Shown here: piece by piece, positions 1-11,339 of the stretch
Layout of the letters: each line of letters begins with the position of its first letter
How positions within the stretch are numbered: the first letter of the stretch is position 1
Origin: Inia geoffrensis
Lineage: Eukaryota; Chordata; Mammalia; Artiodactyla; Iniidae
Reading direction: 5' to 3'
NCBI GenBank assembly: GCA_036417435.1
Contig: CM070902.1
Coordinates: forward strand, 135,273,886 to 135,337,885
Length of the DNA: 64,000 bases
The notes under the pieces: model-generated
The model's input: only the letters and a program-made list of their open reading frames with translations
Told to the model about the DNA's origin: nothing
The model's database searches: none
Made by a program: the position numbers and the translations under genes

Positions 1-9
1 CTGTGAAGA

Positions 10-19
10 TTTTTTTTTC

Positions 20-57
<38 letters not shown>

Positions 58-59
58 TT
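10..59. repeat. T-rich polypyrimidine tract
   Basis: A run of T broken by single C residues directly upstream of the CpG island. It looks like a simple-sequence tract, or the poly(A) tail of a reverse-strand retroposon whose body would lie left of the window or is too short to see. Confidence 0.8.
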
Positions 60-174
60 AAGTTAGGAAGAGGGTAAAAAGACAGCCGGGGTGGGGGGGG
101 GAAGGCAAACAGTGCATCCCCAAATCCTCCCACTTTCGCCCTTCTCGCAGCCAGTTGCCGTGCTGCTTCTGCGG

Positions 175-182
175 CTTTTAAG
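175..182 (+). promoter_or_regulatory. TATA-like element (weak candidate)
   Basis: CTTTTAAG stands alone in otherwise GC-rich DNA. If it acts as a TATA-like box, transcription would begin near 205, giving a 5' UTR of about 390 nt. CpG-island promoters often lack a TATA box and use dispersed starts, so this is only a candidate. Confidence 0.2.
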
Positions 183-198
183 GTCTGGCGGCGAAGGG

Positions 199-320
199 AT
201 GTCTGTCCCCCACCCGCGACCGCGGTCCCCACTTTCAGCTCAGACGCGCTGATGTGCAGACGGGACTCGTCCTCCCAGGGCGGCGCCGGGTCTTGGGTGC
301 GGGACACGCGCGGGGCCTGA
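199..320 (+). other. Two overlapping candidate upstream ORFs in the TLL1 leader
   Basis: ATG at 199 opens an 18-codon frame (stop included) that ends with TGA at 250-252. The last A of that stop is the first base of the next ATG (252-254), giving a TGATG overlap. The second frame runs 23 codons to TGA at 318-320. They matter only if transcription starts upstream of 199, which is unknown. The overlap would suit termination-reinitiation. Confidence 0.25.
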
Positions 321-515
321 GCCCGGGGACCTGGGAGCCTGAGCCCGGGAGCCTGAGCCTGGGGCAGCCGAGCCGTTGAGCCGCAGGAAGGACGGCCGCG
401 GGGAGGCAGCCTGGCCGCGCGCCCGCCCGGACCCGCTCCGTACCTGCCCCCGCCCGCCACCTAGCCCGCGCCGGGGGACAGGCCGCCCAGCCCTCTCTCG
501 GCCCGACGGCGCCCC

Positions 516-533
516 ATGTCCCCAGACACCTGA
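516..533 (+). other. Short upstream ORF (MSPDT) in the TLL1 leader
   Basis: ATG TCC CCA GAC ACC TGA lies 63 nt between its stop and the TLL1 ATG at 597. The start context is CCCC-ATG-T, which is weak, so leaky scanning would be expected. It is close enough to the main start that it is very probably in the mRNA. Confidence 0.45.
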
Positions 534-596
534 GCGCCGGCCGCGCCGAGGAGCCTCCCACGAGGACAGCCACCGGTGCCCTTCTTCGCGAGGAAG

Positions 597-765
597 ATGG
601 GGCTGGAGACGCTTTCCCTGGGGATGCTCGCGTGGCTGATGGCCACGGGGGCTGTCCTCTGCGCGGAGCTGGGGGTCTGCGCCGGCCTCGACTATGACTA
701 CACTTTCGGTGGCAACGGAGAGGAAGAGGCGGAGGCGCTGGACTACAAGGATCCGTGCAAAGCCG
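597..765 (+). CDS. TLL1: TLL1 coding exon 1 (tolloid-like protein 1, N-terminus)
   Basis: Tolloid-like 1 is a secreted astacin-family zinc metalloprotease of the BMP1/tolloid group, which processes procollagens and chordin outside the cell and matters in heart development. Only the first exon is here: 56 complete codons plus one base, then a consensus donor GTGAGT at 766, so the intron is phase 1. The ATG sits in a strong Kozak context (A at -3, G at +4). Residues 1-~30 form a signal peptide with the hydrophobic core [11 protein letters not shown], followed by [10 protein letters not shown], an acidic stretch ([10 protein letters not shown]) and DPCKA. These two conserved blocks are what identify TLL1 rather than BMP1 or TLL2. 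The propeptide body, astacin protease, CUB and EGF domains lie in later exons outside the window. The acidic segment is Glu/Ala-rich and GC-rich. I am confident of the gene; the signal-peptide cleavage site is inferred. Confidence 0.92.
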
Positions 766-1150
766 GTGAGTGCCCTCTCGGGGCGAGACAGCGGGGGCGC
801 GGCTGGCGCTGGGAGGGAGCCGGGTCTCACCTGTCTCCTTCCCACCCCCTCCCCACCCCGAGGGGCCGCGCTGCTTCCTTTGCCGCAGCTCTGCGCCGGC
901 GGGACCAGGTGCCAAGCTCTGTCTCCGAGTTGGGGGACCTCTGGAGTTCCTACACCCCACCCCCCACCCCCGCCCCGGCGCGGCGTGACGAGCCGCGGAC
1001 GCAGCAGCCAGGGCTCTGAGCCCAGCGCCCGCGGCCCGGCGCTTCTCTGGCGGCCCTGGTGCCGGGCGCTCGCGGTCCCGCGCCCGGGAGGGTGGACTTC
1101 ACGTCGGGACACCTTCGCCCCCTCTCGGCCAGGGTCCTGTGTGCGTCCCA

Positions 1151-3185
1151 GGCGACAAGGGGATGGCGACGTCCTCCAAAGCTCCCCCGCTGAATGGATG
1201 CAGCGCATTTGCCCATTTCAAGAAACCTTAAAAACACTTCCAAGTTGCCGTCCCATTCAAACTCGTTTCTCGCCCCCACACCCTGTTTGCACCCTGAGAC
1301 CTGCGGTGGGACCGAGACTCCCCGCCCGGCCCTTCTCCCGCCGCCTGAGGTCAGAGTCACACGCCCTGGCCCCAGGCCCTGTTCCACTTAGGTGAGGCCA
1401 AGGTGAACCTGGGTCGGTGGACCCACCATTCACTGCGAGGAAAGTGATCACGAGGGTCCTGGGGCCGATTAGGTGAGTGTCTGTAAGCAGAAGGCACGTT
1501 CTGCCGCATCTCAAGAGGAAGGGAGGGCAAAATCCCCAAAGTAGCATTGCTGCTCCGATTCTGTGCGGATGGTCCGCATGCAATGTCTTCCTTTCCTTAG
1601 CTAGGTAAACCTCTTTTGACCTCTCTTGGGCCTGAAGTTAGGAAAGATGTACGCAAATGAAGGAAAATGCTGGAAATTCCCGTGTTAACTTGTACCTTTG
1701 ATGGCACATTGTTCTGACAAGGAGGGTATGTTTGTGACAGGGAGCATATGTGTTCGCGTTATCAGATCTTTCTTGGTGCACTCTTACTGCGCGTACTTCT
1801 TCAAAACTTGGAGTAGCTTAGCAGAAACACGTCAGTCTGGAATTCAGAATTCTGATTTAATTCAATTTTGCTTATAAGTTTCCTCATCACCTTTAAAACT
1901 CAGTCTATCCCACCAGAAGTTTCCTAGGCCTTCCTTGATAGTTTAGAGGACAAGGCACCTTTCTGCTGTGGTTGGGCAGCCAGAACTCAGTATACAACTT
2001 CCTTAAACCTACTTTTTATTGAGAAATTTGTTTTGAATAATGTTTGCAACTGGGTGAAAATTGAGGATTTTCTTGTTTTAGGAAAGGTAGAAATGAATTA
2101 TATTATTTCTAAAGATTGTCTACGAAAATGCCTATTCTGATTCTCTGTTGTGTGAAAGATTCAGCCAGCTACCAATATAAGAAAATCAGGGCTTATCTAT
2201 ACATTGATCTGATTTCAGGAAAATTAATGTAGTTTTCTATACATATTAAAGTAAAAGCTTATGCTTTAAAAAATCATTAACTTCAAATATACATACATTA
2301 TAAGAAGTATCAAAAGTTAGCTAATTCATTTTCAGAAGTTATGTTGTTTCAGGCTTATCTTAACATTAGAAATTGTATAGAAGAAAGTTCTGTGAACATG
2401 TGTGTTTTTCTATTTAAGAGTGTGTGCAATTTTACAATTTAGTTGTACCATGTGTATTGAAATACACCTCAAGCATAAATGTCTGTTTTCCTCAGCACAT
2501 AAACATCCAGGCAAGACAAAAACAACAACAACAACCTTAAGAGCATTTACTTTTATTTTTCCTTTACTACTGGTTTATTTTATTTTATTTATTTATTTTT
2601 TTGGTTTACTTTTGAACAGAGCTGTTGAGGATAAAACAGCAATAAAACCAAATTTGAATGAATTATTATTCTAATCTTATTTCTTCCCAATTTTTGCGTG
2701 CAAGAGACAAACCTGTACATGTGTGTAATGAAAGAGATATAAGAATGGCCCAAGTGGAAGATTGAGAACTGTGACCAAAATCTGAGATCACTTTTAAATG
2801 ATCAACCCTGCCTTTTTAACTTAGTGAAATGAAAGGCTTTAATTTACCATCTTGGCTAAAGAGTAGCAAAACCTTAGTCCCTCTTTTTGGCACTGTATAA
2901 GACAAATAAAAGTAATAACAGGGAAAAATTAAATAGTGCATTGAAATCCCAAACAAGAGTCAAAAAAAGGTCACTAAAATAAGAATTATGAAGACAGATA
3001 TGTGAAAGAAAGCCAAAAAGCAAGAGGGGGTACTCTCCAGACTCCAGGATACCTTTGATCTGCCCTTCCCCAAGAGCAGAGTGGAGGGCATGGCCCACTG
3101 AATAAGGTGCCCTTCTCTAACAGGGGTCCTAAGGTTCCTGAAACTATATGGTGGCTTGATGTCATAGTGGCTAGCATAGCTTTAT
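1151..3185. other. Unassigned intronic sequence
   Basis: GC-rich to about 1400, then AT-rich and non-repetitive. A (CAA)n-like stretch (~2520-2540) and a T/A-rich tract (~2575-2605) are the only simple sequences. I recognise no gene or transposon. Confidence 0.6.
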
Positions 3186-3189
3186 GGTT

Positions 3190-3370
3190 TCAGAGCACTT
3201 TGAGTACATTATTTCAGCTCAATGCTCAGCCCAAATAGTGGAATTTGTTAATGTTACCATTACCCAGATAGGAAAACAGTTGCTCCATGAGGTCAAACCC
3301 ATTTGTTAACGTTACCCAGAATTTGATTCCAAGTCTCCTTGCTCAAAGTCTGCTTGTATTAAACAATTAC
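3190..3370 (-). repeat. MIR SINE fragment
   Basis: Reads as a reverse-complement MIR: a segment resembling 'ATTACCCAGATAGGAAAACAG' followed by remnants of the antisense MIR head ('GAATTTGATTCCAAGTCT'). Heavily diverged, as expected for this mammal-wide family. Confidence 0.5.
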
Positions 3371-3534
3371 ACTGTATTCTTAGCTGGCCTTTTGGAGGCC
3401 TTCCTTGAAATGCAAACAACAGAAATTTGTCCAGGTTTATCTGAGTCTAAACTAATAGAAGTGCAGTTACTTTCATTAACTGATATGAATGAAATGACTA
3501 AGAACATAATTTCATCTTTTCTAAATACAGTGAG

Positions 3535-3645
3535 AATATAAAATCCCTGAGGACAGAGATCATAACTGATTTTTAATGTTTATCACAGGGATGGATTAAC
3601 ATTGTTAGATATCTGGAATGTTCTCAATACTTTCTCATATCTATA
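3535..3645 (+). repeat. LINE-2 3' end fragment
   Basis: Contains the L2-type phrase 'CCCTGAGGACAGAGATCATAA', followed by a diverged 'TTTATCACAGGGATGG...' segment and an AATGTTCTCAATA-like tail. Diverged and short. Confidence 0.4.
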
Positions 3646-6600
3646 GACTATTAATATTGATCTTCATCCTTCATTTACATCTCATTCTAACCAAGATCAA
3701 ATGTTACCCAAGGAGAAGTATTACTTGTTAAAATTATGCCATCCTTAGTATATTTGTGAAAAAATATAACTTGTATGCCTTTCAAAACTCTGATTTGAAG
3801 TTCGTGAAACTATAGGACAGAAAGGAAGAATTTGTGTTAATTTAACTTTGCTTTAGAAAGAAATTTTTGATATAAATAGAAGTAGATAAGTCAGTGTAGC
3901 ACAGCCTCAGATGTAATTTGTATAGCCAAATCCATTAGGACAGAAAAGAGGTAATTCATCTCTATATATAAACAGACACAAAGATGCAGATAATTCAAAG
4001 GAATGTCTGCCTGGCACATTAAGGTGTCAGCACAATACGTAGTCATCTGAATTTGCAATCAGATTTCTCTTACTTTCTCTAGTTCAAAACGGTCCTGAGG
4101 GATACTGAGAAGCTGATGCTGCAGGAGGTCATTCCAGAACAGAGACTGAGGTGTCCTGTTTCATTGCTGTACTGTACCAGTAGATGTTAATCTGAGTATC
4201 TGTGAATATCTGTGAAGAGCCTGGGCAAATTCAGCGTGCAAATTAATCTCTCAGATTTGTCTATAGATTACCTGGAAAAGCAGACACCTGTTAAACCAAC
4301 TCTGTGTTCTCTCCCTACTCCCTACCCGCTTCCTTCCCCCCTCCCTTCCTCCTCAAACCTTCCTCCCTTCTTTTCTCTTTTTGTATTTAAGCAGGTATCA
4401 GGAAAGCACAGGCAATTGGAAATATAATATCTAAAGAGGAAGTATGAATAAATTAGAATTTTGAATGATGAGTAGAGACTGATAAGACTGATAAGGAAGG
4501 GTATCTTTATCCTCTTAAACAAGTGTGAAAACTCTGAAAAAAAAGACTTCCCTACCTTTAATCTTCTGAGTAAATGGTTTATTTTTCTTGAAAAAAATCC
4601 AAGCATGATTAAAGGTCAGTGACTTGCAAGGCTAAATCTGTCTTTAGAGTGGCATATGCAAGCTTGTTTATATAGAAATAGGCTTTTGGTATCCTAAAGG
4701 ATTATTCTTTCTGCTTTTCCTTATAACCAGTGTCCTAATGTCCTAGTATACTAATTCTTGGGGAAATTTTCATAAATTTATAATCTCTCAGTAAGATCTT
4801 ATCATTTTTTGGTTCTCAGTGTTGTACTTCCTAGCTTCATTGGCAGCCTCCCAGGTATGACATTTTAGAATTTGATGTTGAACCCTATGTCTACTTTATT
4901 CCATCATAATATTAAATATCCAAACATATATTTATTGCCTGGCACCCCTTTAGGTTGCCAAACCCTCATGTTAAAAATGTATTTCATAGAGCTGCTTCTC
5001 TTAACTAGTCTCTTCTGTTTTAGTTTTCATTCCTCAGATCTTGATTTTTTTTTTTCTCCTCCTTCCTCTAGTGCCAACTCAGAAGTGGTCAAAATACAGT
5101 TTTTGCAAAAGGGATGGATAAGAATTCTGTAGAGTTGAATTCTATTCATCATTTGCCAATAGTTATTCTTTAGCCCTTGTCCTGAGGGCCTATATTGATT
5201 TTTTTTGGTCCACCAATGGCAGTTACTGATATTAGTTAGGAATAAGATAGATTGTTTTTTCTTAAATATATCCTCTCAGTCTAAGATGGCTCTAAAGCTC
5301 CTTTTTGTTTGCTTGTTTACACAGTCTCCTGAGATCTTCCCACTTTTTGTCTCTGAAGAGGGTAGTGTGCTTTACAAATTCAAAATTTAACTGGCATCCC
5401 TTCTGTGAGGTAGTTCCTGTAATAATTCATGGAACTTTTATGGTTTCCCTTCAAGTAGGTGCTCTTTGAGCCCTCCTTTCTCTGTTTAGGCCTCCTTAGC
5501 CCACAGCGGAACAGTTAAAAGTGGGTAAGAGCTAGTGAAGGCTTTTTGAGAAAGTTAATATATAATTCCACAACTTTTCCTCTTGCCCTCATGATGGCTT
5601 ACTTTTCTACAAAAGTCTAATATATACCATATATAGTTTCTTCTACAGAAAACGTATTTTCTTCCCCCATTGTGTATGTATGAATCTGATTTTTGTACAT
5701 CTTAGCAACTTTCCCTGATTTAAAATTTAGACTCACTTGTTTGTAGTTACCACTATATTCTTTGTAAACCTTAAGAATATTAGTCACATTAATGATCCCT
5801 TAGGCCTCTCAATCAGTGAGTGTACTGGACAGGGGTTACCCTTCAATGTTCCTAGAACTCAGGTAGATAGTATCAGATGCTAGTGATTTACTATTATTAA
5901 TTTTTTGCTTTTTAGACTGTTATCTATTTTTTCTAATAGTATATTAGCACCATCTGCTTAAAATGTTTAAAACTAGGACCTTCCCTAAGCTTTTCTAACA
6001 ATGCTTGGAAAAGATAGAGGCAAATAATCCATTTAAAATGCAACCTTGCACATCCTGCTGGGACCATCTGTTGTCTGGGGAGGTGGGGGAAGGGAGCTCT
6101 GCTGCTCCCCCAAACTGTAAGGAAGGCCCCCGCCCACAGCATTTTGAGCTCACAGTGAGGCCTGGGCTAGGCCAGGGCTCAGGTGCCTGGCCAGATTCCT
6201 GGGGATATGAGATTTCCTCTACTAGGGGAATTTTGAGGACTCTTACAGCTCTTTTATGTTCCAAGATCTGGAATTAATCATGGACTTATCCTTCCTAAAT
6301 GAAGGTGTAGAGAGTTCTCTCCCCAACCCTGGATACAATAGAATGATTTAGCAATGTGGCTTTGGTGGTTTATTTCCTTTAGTTATCTATTGAAGAATGC
6401 TACGAGAGGAGGAACAGTAAAAATATAATTTTAACTCAAAGCTATGAAACAAATTGCATAGAATGTGCTCTTTCTCAGAAATCAGAAGTGGGGGCTCCTT
6501 GCTTATTTATTTAGTTCTTGACAACATCAGCCCTGAAAGTGGGATATTGACTATTAAATTTTGAGACATTGTGGGCTGGCTAATGGAATGCTTGCTTTGT

Positions 6601-7610
6601 CAGCTCCTTACAAAATGTGTACTAATCCTGTCAAGCTGCATTTGTATTAAGAAGTGTCGTGAATTAGGTGTTAATTGAAATTCAGAAAGTGAACCAGTGA
6701 GGTGTTTGTCAGCTCTTCTCCTGCAACTTACATTTATAGTTCAACCTAAAATATTTGCTATTGACTATATTAAAAAAAACACAAAACTTCTCAAATGATA
6801 ATAGTTCCAAAAAGTTGAAAGCATGGTCAGAAGTGTTTCCAAATATACTACTTTTCCCAAAACAAAATCTATTTTTATGTTTTAATATGCTACTAAAGCA
6901 TTCATCTCAATGTTTGAAAATGACATTTCAACAATTTCTAACACACTGCCCCATTTTACAAATCAGGGAGTCATTACGGAGGTGGAGATACAAACCATGT
7001 ATTTACTATCAGTGTCTTCTGTGTTGATCAACTTACTGTCGATGACACTTAATTTGTGTGATGAGGGAGGAGGAAGTGGAATAGTTTTTGTATTCCTTAC
7101 ATTTCTCACTTTTGTTAAATTTCAGCACATGGATTGTGTGCCACAGGGGCACCTCGAATGGCCCCTAGCCTGGTGGTTGATATCAGCAGGTTCGGAGTTC
7201 TCTTTCACCGTGAGTGGATTTGGAGTGTTTATTAAGATAATCCCGGCCCTTGTGCAGCATTGGAACCACCTTGGCCTTAGTTCAGTCAATTGACTATCCT
7301 GAAAGGATGGAGCTCCATTCCTCTGCCCTGATCTTTCTGATCCAAATGCCTAGTAGTTGAAGTTTATGGTTTTGTGTTTTGTACTCAGATTTTTGTATTA
7401 TTAAGTATTCCTCACTGCATGAAATTTAAATACCAGGGAAGAGCATCACGCAGAACTAGAAAAGAGCCAAATGGAGAAATTTCCAGAGAATAAATCCTTG
7501 GACTCCATATACCTCACATATCTAGGAATTGCCTTCATGACTCATGTCAAAGTAACATAGCTCATATTTTTACATTGTAAAAAGTCTCGTGTCTTCACCA
7601 TACCCCTATC
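3646..7610. other. Unassigned intronic sequence with two GC-richer blocks
   Basis: Mostly AT-rich and non-repetitive. It includes a C/T-rich tract (about 4310-4385), a GC-rich block (about 6050-6270) and a moderately GC block with CpGs (about 7120-7270). The open frame at 6910-7293 has no recognisable domain and I treat it as chance. Confidence 0.5.
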
Positions 7611-7614
7611 AATT

Positions 7615-7740
7615 AACATTATTGTTAACCCATTTGGACACATGAGGAAACTGAAACTTAGAAGGATCCAGTGTCTGGTCTGCCATCCCAGTTGATAAAC
7701 AGTGAGAACTTGACCCCAGGTTTGGTATGTGATGCCTCTC
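7615..7740 (-). repeat. MIR SINE fragment
   Basis: Contains the antisense MIR core 'ATGAGGAAACTGAAAC' followed by a diverged 'CAGTTGATAAACAGTGAGAA' segment and 'TTGACCCCAGG'. Diverged copy. Confidence 0.6.
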
Positions 7741-9239
7741 TTTTTATGAATCTCCTTTTCTGGCTCTCCAGTCAGTACAAACGTATTAAGACTGGCAATT
7801 GAAGTGATGGTATTTATGCCATGTGCATTCATCCATTGTGATTTTCTTTAGTGAGGATACATCTTGCCTTCAGCGTTCTTGCATTTTATAAGCCATATAC
7901 TGTACTGTCAGAGTAAGGCCAATACTTATTTTCAATTGTATGGAATATTGGGCAGGCCCTACTCCCTTTCAAGAGGGTATTTCCTAAGTGTAGAGTCACA
8001 AATGAAATACCTCAACTATGTGTAAGACAAATGAAAATGAATACGACTAATTCTAATAGAGATATATTTGAGTGCAAAGTAGTCTAGGGGAGAAACTGCT
8101 ATATGTTGCCCCAAGTATATAAATTGTGACAACAGGCTCTCTATGTCATTTAAGGTGGGGGTTGAATTGGATTTGAGTAGAATTCAGTCATTAGTGTCTC
8201 GTTCTTGGCACAGGCCCTGGCGTTTTATGTGGTACCCATTAAATTGCTTCACATTTTAGATTGCTCTCTGAGTATTCATTGAATTCCTGCTTATGAGCCC
8301 ATAAAGAGTGTGAAGAACATCCTTTCAAATGCAGGCTGTTCAGGAAAGTGGTTTACAGTGTACATTATTTATGTAAATGATGTGTGAATGCCTTTGAGAA
8401 AACAAATATGCTGTAAGAAAGTACTTAAATAACTTTATCTTTTCAATTCCAACTTGTCTAAAAGCCCTCAGGTCAAAAACTTAAAAGCTTCGACGGCTCA
8501 TAGAGTTAACTAAACTTCTTGGAACTCCAGCCTGGTTTCCTAAGAGTAGGAAGTCTGGCACATTCAAAATATATACTATGTGTAATATTTACTATATTAC
8601 AATTTCTTAGAAGAAAGCATATTACTGTTAGCAAATTATCATGTTGTTTAGGAGGAAGATTTTCTGCTTGTACTTTTTCTCTAACAGAGAATTAAGAATG
8701 AAACTGGTAAAACAGTTTTTCTAAACCTAAGAACAAGGGGAGATTTTCCTTTCATATTTACTTTTTAGTCCCAGGAGAAGAAATAATATATATTTGGATC
8801 TCCATGAAGTGTGGCCTGCAGGCAGTCATCAGGGGAAGAATAATTAGGATTTGCCACCTGGAATGGGTAACAGAAGTAATGACCTAAAAATCAGGGGTCT
8901 TGTGTTGCATTACGTTTCTATGCGCAAAGAGATTGTGAGAAGTTTGCTGGGGGAACAAGTGACCAAGAATTAAATGCAGAAAGAAGATTCTGATTATAGG
9001 CTATACCTCCCGTTGTCCCAGGATTTAAATGTTTAAAAGAACAGATTTCTCGTGTATGTGAAGGTGGAATGGAGCATCATACACAGAGCTGTATGCTTCA
9101 TAAACAAGGATCCTTTAATACCCCTTATTTCTGTATTGCATGGTACCTGTAGCTTAGTGCTTTATGATAACATGTGTTATGTTACCGAATGATAGAATCA
9201 GAATTTGAATCCAGAATTCTGGATTCCATGTGCTGCCGT
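7741..9239. other. Unassigned intronic sequence
   Basis: AT-rich, non-repetitive by eye. No coding frame with recognisable content and no transposon ends seen. Confidence 0.5.
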
Positions 9240-9330
9240 GATGTTTCTTCCTTTTTCTTCTTCTCTCTCTTCTTCTTCCTCTCCCTCTCACCTTCCTCCT
9301 CCTCCTTCTTTTTCTTGTTCTTTTGGTATG
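9240..9330. repeat. Polypyrimidine (CT-rich) tract
   Basis: About 90 nt almost entirely C and T (TTCTTC, TCTCTC and CCTCCT blocks). Such mirror-like pyrimidine runs can form triplex DNA; here it is simply a low-complexity tract. Confidence 0.8.
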
Positions 9331-9399
9331 AGGGCTTTTTTGCAACTTGGGGATGGCTTCAAAAATCATTTTCTTTAAAGATTTCAGGGAGGCCAGAAT

Positions 9400-9985
9400 A
9401 GTGCATCTATTAAAATCTTGGGCTTTGGAGTGACATGGATATGAATTCTAATACTGGACACACCACATAGTAACTACACATAGTTTTACATAGTGAGTGG
9501 CTTTTGACAAGTTATTTAACACCTCTATGTTTCAGTTTTCTGATCTATAAAATGGGAATGATGTTATAATTCTCATGGTGTGTTTTTTTAATATAAATTT
9601 ATTTATCTATTTATTTATTGTTTTTTTGGCTGCGTTGGATCTTCATTGTTGCGCACAGGCTTTCTCTAGTTGCAGCGAGTGGGGGCTGCTCTGTTGCGGT
9701 GTGCTATCTTCTCATTGCGGTGGCTTTTCTTGTTGCAGAGCACGGGCTCTAGGCTTGTGGGCTTCAGTATCTGTGGCTTGTGGGCTCTACAGGGCAGTCT
9801 CAGTAGTTATGGTTCACGAGCTTTGTTGTCCCGCAGCATGTGGGATCTTCCTGGACCAGGGTTCGAACCCATGTCCCCTGCATTGGCAGGTGGATTCTTA
9901 ACCACTGCACCACCAGGGAAGTCCCTCATGGTGTTATTATAACTCTGGAACATAGTAAACACTGTAATTTTTATTCATAGTAGCA
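9400..9985 (+). repeat. MIR SINE split by a CHR SINE
   Basis: The first part (9400-9581) matches MIR in sense: 'TCTTGGGCTTTGGAGTGACA', 'GACAAGTTATTTAACACCTC' and 'ATCTATAAAATGGGAATGAT'. The MIR then resumes at 9935 (TATTATAACTCTGG) after the inserted CHR element. The CHR is therefore the younger insertion. Confidence 0.7.
9582..9924 (-). mobile_element. CHR-family SINE, long form, reverse strand
   Basis: About 340 bp, longer than the ~210 bp copies elsewhere. Read on the minus strand it begins GACTTCCCTGGTGGTGCAG and carries a tRNA-type B box (GGTTCGAACCC), with a T/A-rich tail at 9582-9620. It is flanked by the target-site duplication CTCATGGTGT (9572-9581 and 9925-9934). Internal body includes GCTGCGTTGGATCTTC on the + strand, which the short copies lack. 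Inserted in a MIR. Confidence 0.88.
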
Positions 9986-10958
9986 TAAATATATAGGAAG
10001 TAGAGGGTTTTCTTAAAAATTGCAACTGCTTACATGTAAGAAGACGATCTTTATAAAAATGTTTGTGGGATAAAGTTATTTTCTCTTGCCATATATAAAA
10101 ATGTATTCATATCTCAAGTCCTCTAAACCTTAAAATTGAGTTTAATCCCTCAGACAGACCTTTTTGTTTGGAAAGATATCAGAGGTAACCAACAGAAATA
10201 TCTTCTATGTGTTGTTCTCCTGGTTATTTGCTCAGATGCCTAATGCACTCAAACTATATTCACAATTTTCAATTCATATTGCCTAATGTCTGAATAGAAT
10301 CTTGGCTATATAGTCTTTCAGTAAATTCTGGTTCATGTTTTACTTGCCATCTGAATTAACTTGAAGAGCTTACATACTCACAACCCTATGTTTACAAAGA
10401 GCTAAGTTTACACATGCCTGTAAGCTACAAATATTCATAAATTCATCAAACCTTTATTGAACAACACATACTTACAGAAGTATGAAAAATGATACAGTGC
10501 CTTTCCTGGCATAGTCTTAATTTTACCATTTGTAGATAGATGATAGTTAATGTATAAAGTTTTTTATGTTTATTAATCACATATTTGTATGCTAAAGTTA
10601 TTTCAATTTAGCATTTGCAAATGGATACTACTATAAATTATGATAATCAGAATATATATTCTTGTAAATTTTTCCTGGAATTTTCTCTACTCATGATATA
10701 CGAAGAATAAAGCTTTGTGGAGAGTGTAAGAACTTTTAAGTAAGTAGTTTGTAGACTTTGTTACTTGGCAGTGGGCTGGGATAGGATGTAAGCAATTATT
10801 TGGATGTAGTCTGTATTGGCAATTATGCTTTCCATTTATTCTTTTCTCAAATATCTTGATTTAAAATTTTCAACTTCTTTTTCTCATATTTTTCCATATT
10901 AGCTACCAGAGTACATCTCTGTCCTCCACAATATATCCCTTCCTTAAATGCATTTAAA
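9986..10958. other. Unassigned intronic sequence
   Basis: AT-rich DNA without recognisable repeat ends or genes. Confidence 0.5.
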
Positions 10959-10969
10959 GGTACATGGTT

Positions 10970-11183
10970 GGGCTTCCCTGGTGGCGCAGTGGTTGAGAGT
11001 CCACCTAACGATGCAGGGGACGTGGGTTCGTGCCCTGGTCTGGGAGTATCCCACGTGCCGCGGAGCGGCTGGGCTTGTGAGCCATGGCCGCTGAGCCTGA
11101 GCGTCCGGAATCTGTGCTCCGCAACGGGAGAGGCCACGGCAGTGAGAGGCCCGCGTACCGCAAAAAAAAAAAAAAAAAAAAAA
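10970..11183 (+). mobile_element. CHR SINE (short form), CpG-preserving copy
   Basis: Starts GGGCTTCCCTGGTGGCGCAG, with A-box-like GTGGTTGAGAG and B-box-like GGTTCGTGCCC, and ends in an uninterrupted run of about 22 A. Target-site duplications are TACATGGTT before and TACGTGGTT after (one mismatch). Many CpGs survive (CCGCGGAGCG, GCGTACCGC), which suggests a comparatively recent insertion. Its tRNA-like head is part of the SINE and not a working tRNA gene. Confidence 0.93.
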
Positions 11184-11339
11184 GTACGTGGTTAGCTTTT
11201 TCTTCGTTTACAAATTAGGAGAAGCAAAAGCAAATGATAAAACAGATGAAATGAATATCTAGTTTTTTTTACTTACACTATTCTACCGTGGTTTCAAAAA
11301 GCAAATGTAAGTTTTTCTTTCTTTACATAAAAGGGTAGT

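Larger units (their letters stand above)
130..1150. promoter_or_regulatory. TLL1: CpG island spanning the TLL1 promoter, 5' UTR and exon 1
   Basis: This stretch is strikingly GC- and CpG-rich (many CGCG, GCCGCG and CCCGCG clusters), whereas DNA after about 1400 falls to the AT-rich composition of the rest of the window. It surrounds the TLL1 start codon, so it is inferred to be the gene's promoter island. The exact transcription start cannot be read from the sequence. A divergent non-coding transcript is possible, as at many CpG-island promoters, but nothing here proves one. Confidence 0.85.

Noticed and set aside
235..1208. Long reverse-strand open frames (241 and 322 codons) in the CpG island
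   Set aside because: Overlapping in different frames, Pro/Arg/Gly-rich, as GC-rich DNA with few stops always gives. No domain or splice logic.
694..1395. Forward frames overlapping the TLL1 exon and running past its donor
   Set aside because: They read through the GTGAGT donor in frames other than TLL1's, in GC-rich DNA with few stops.
6910..7293. 127-codon open frame
   Set aside because: Mostly hydrophobic chance peptide in unassigned DNA, no homology or exon-like context.
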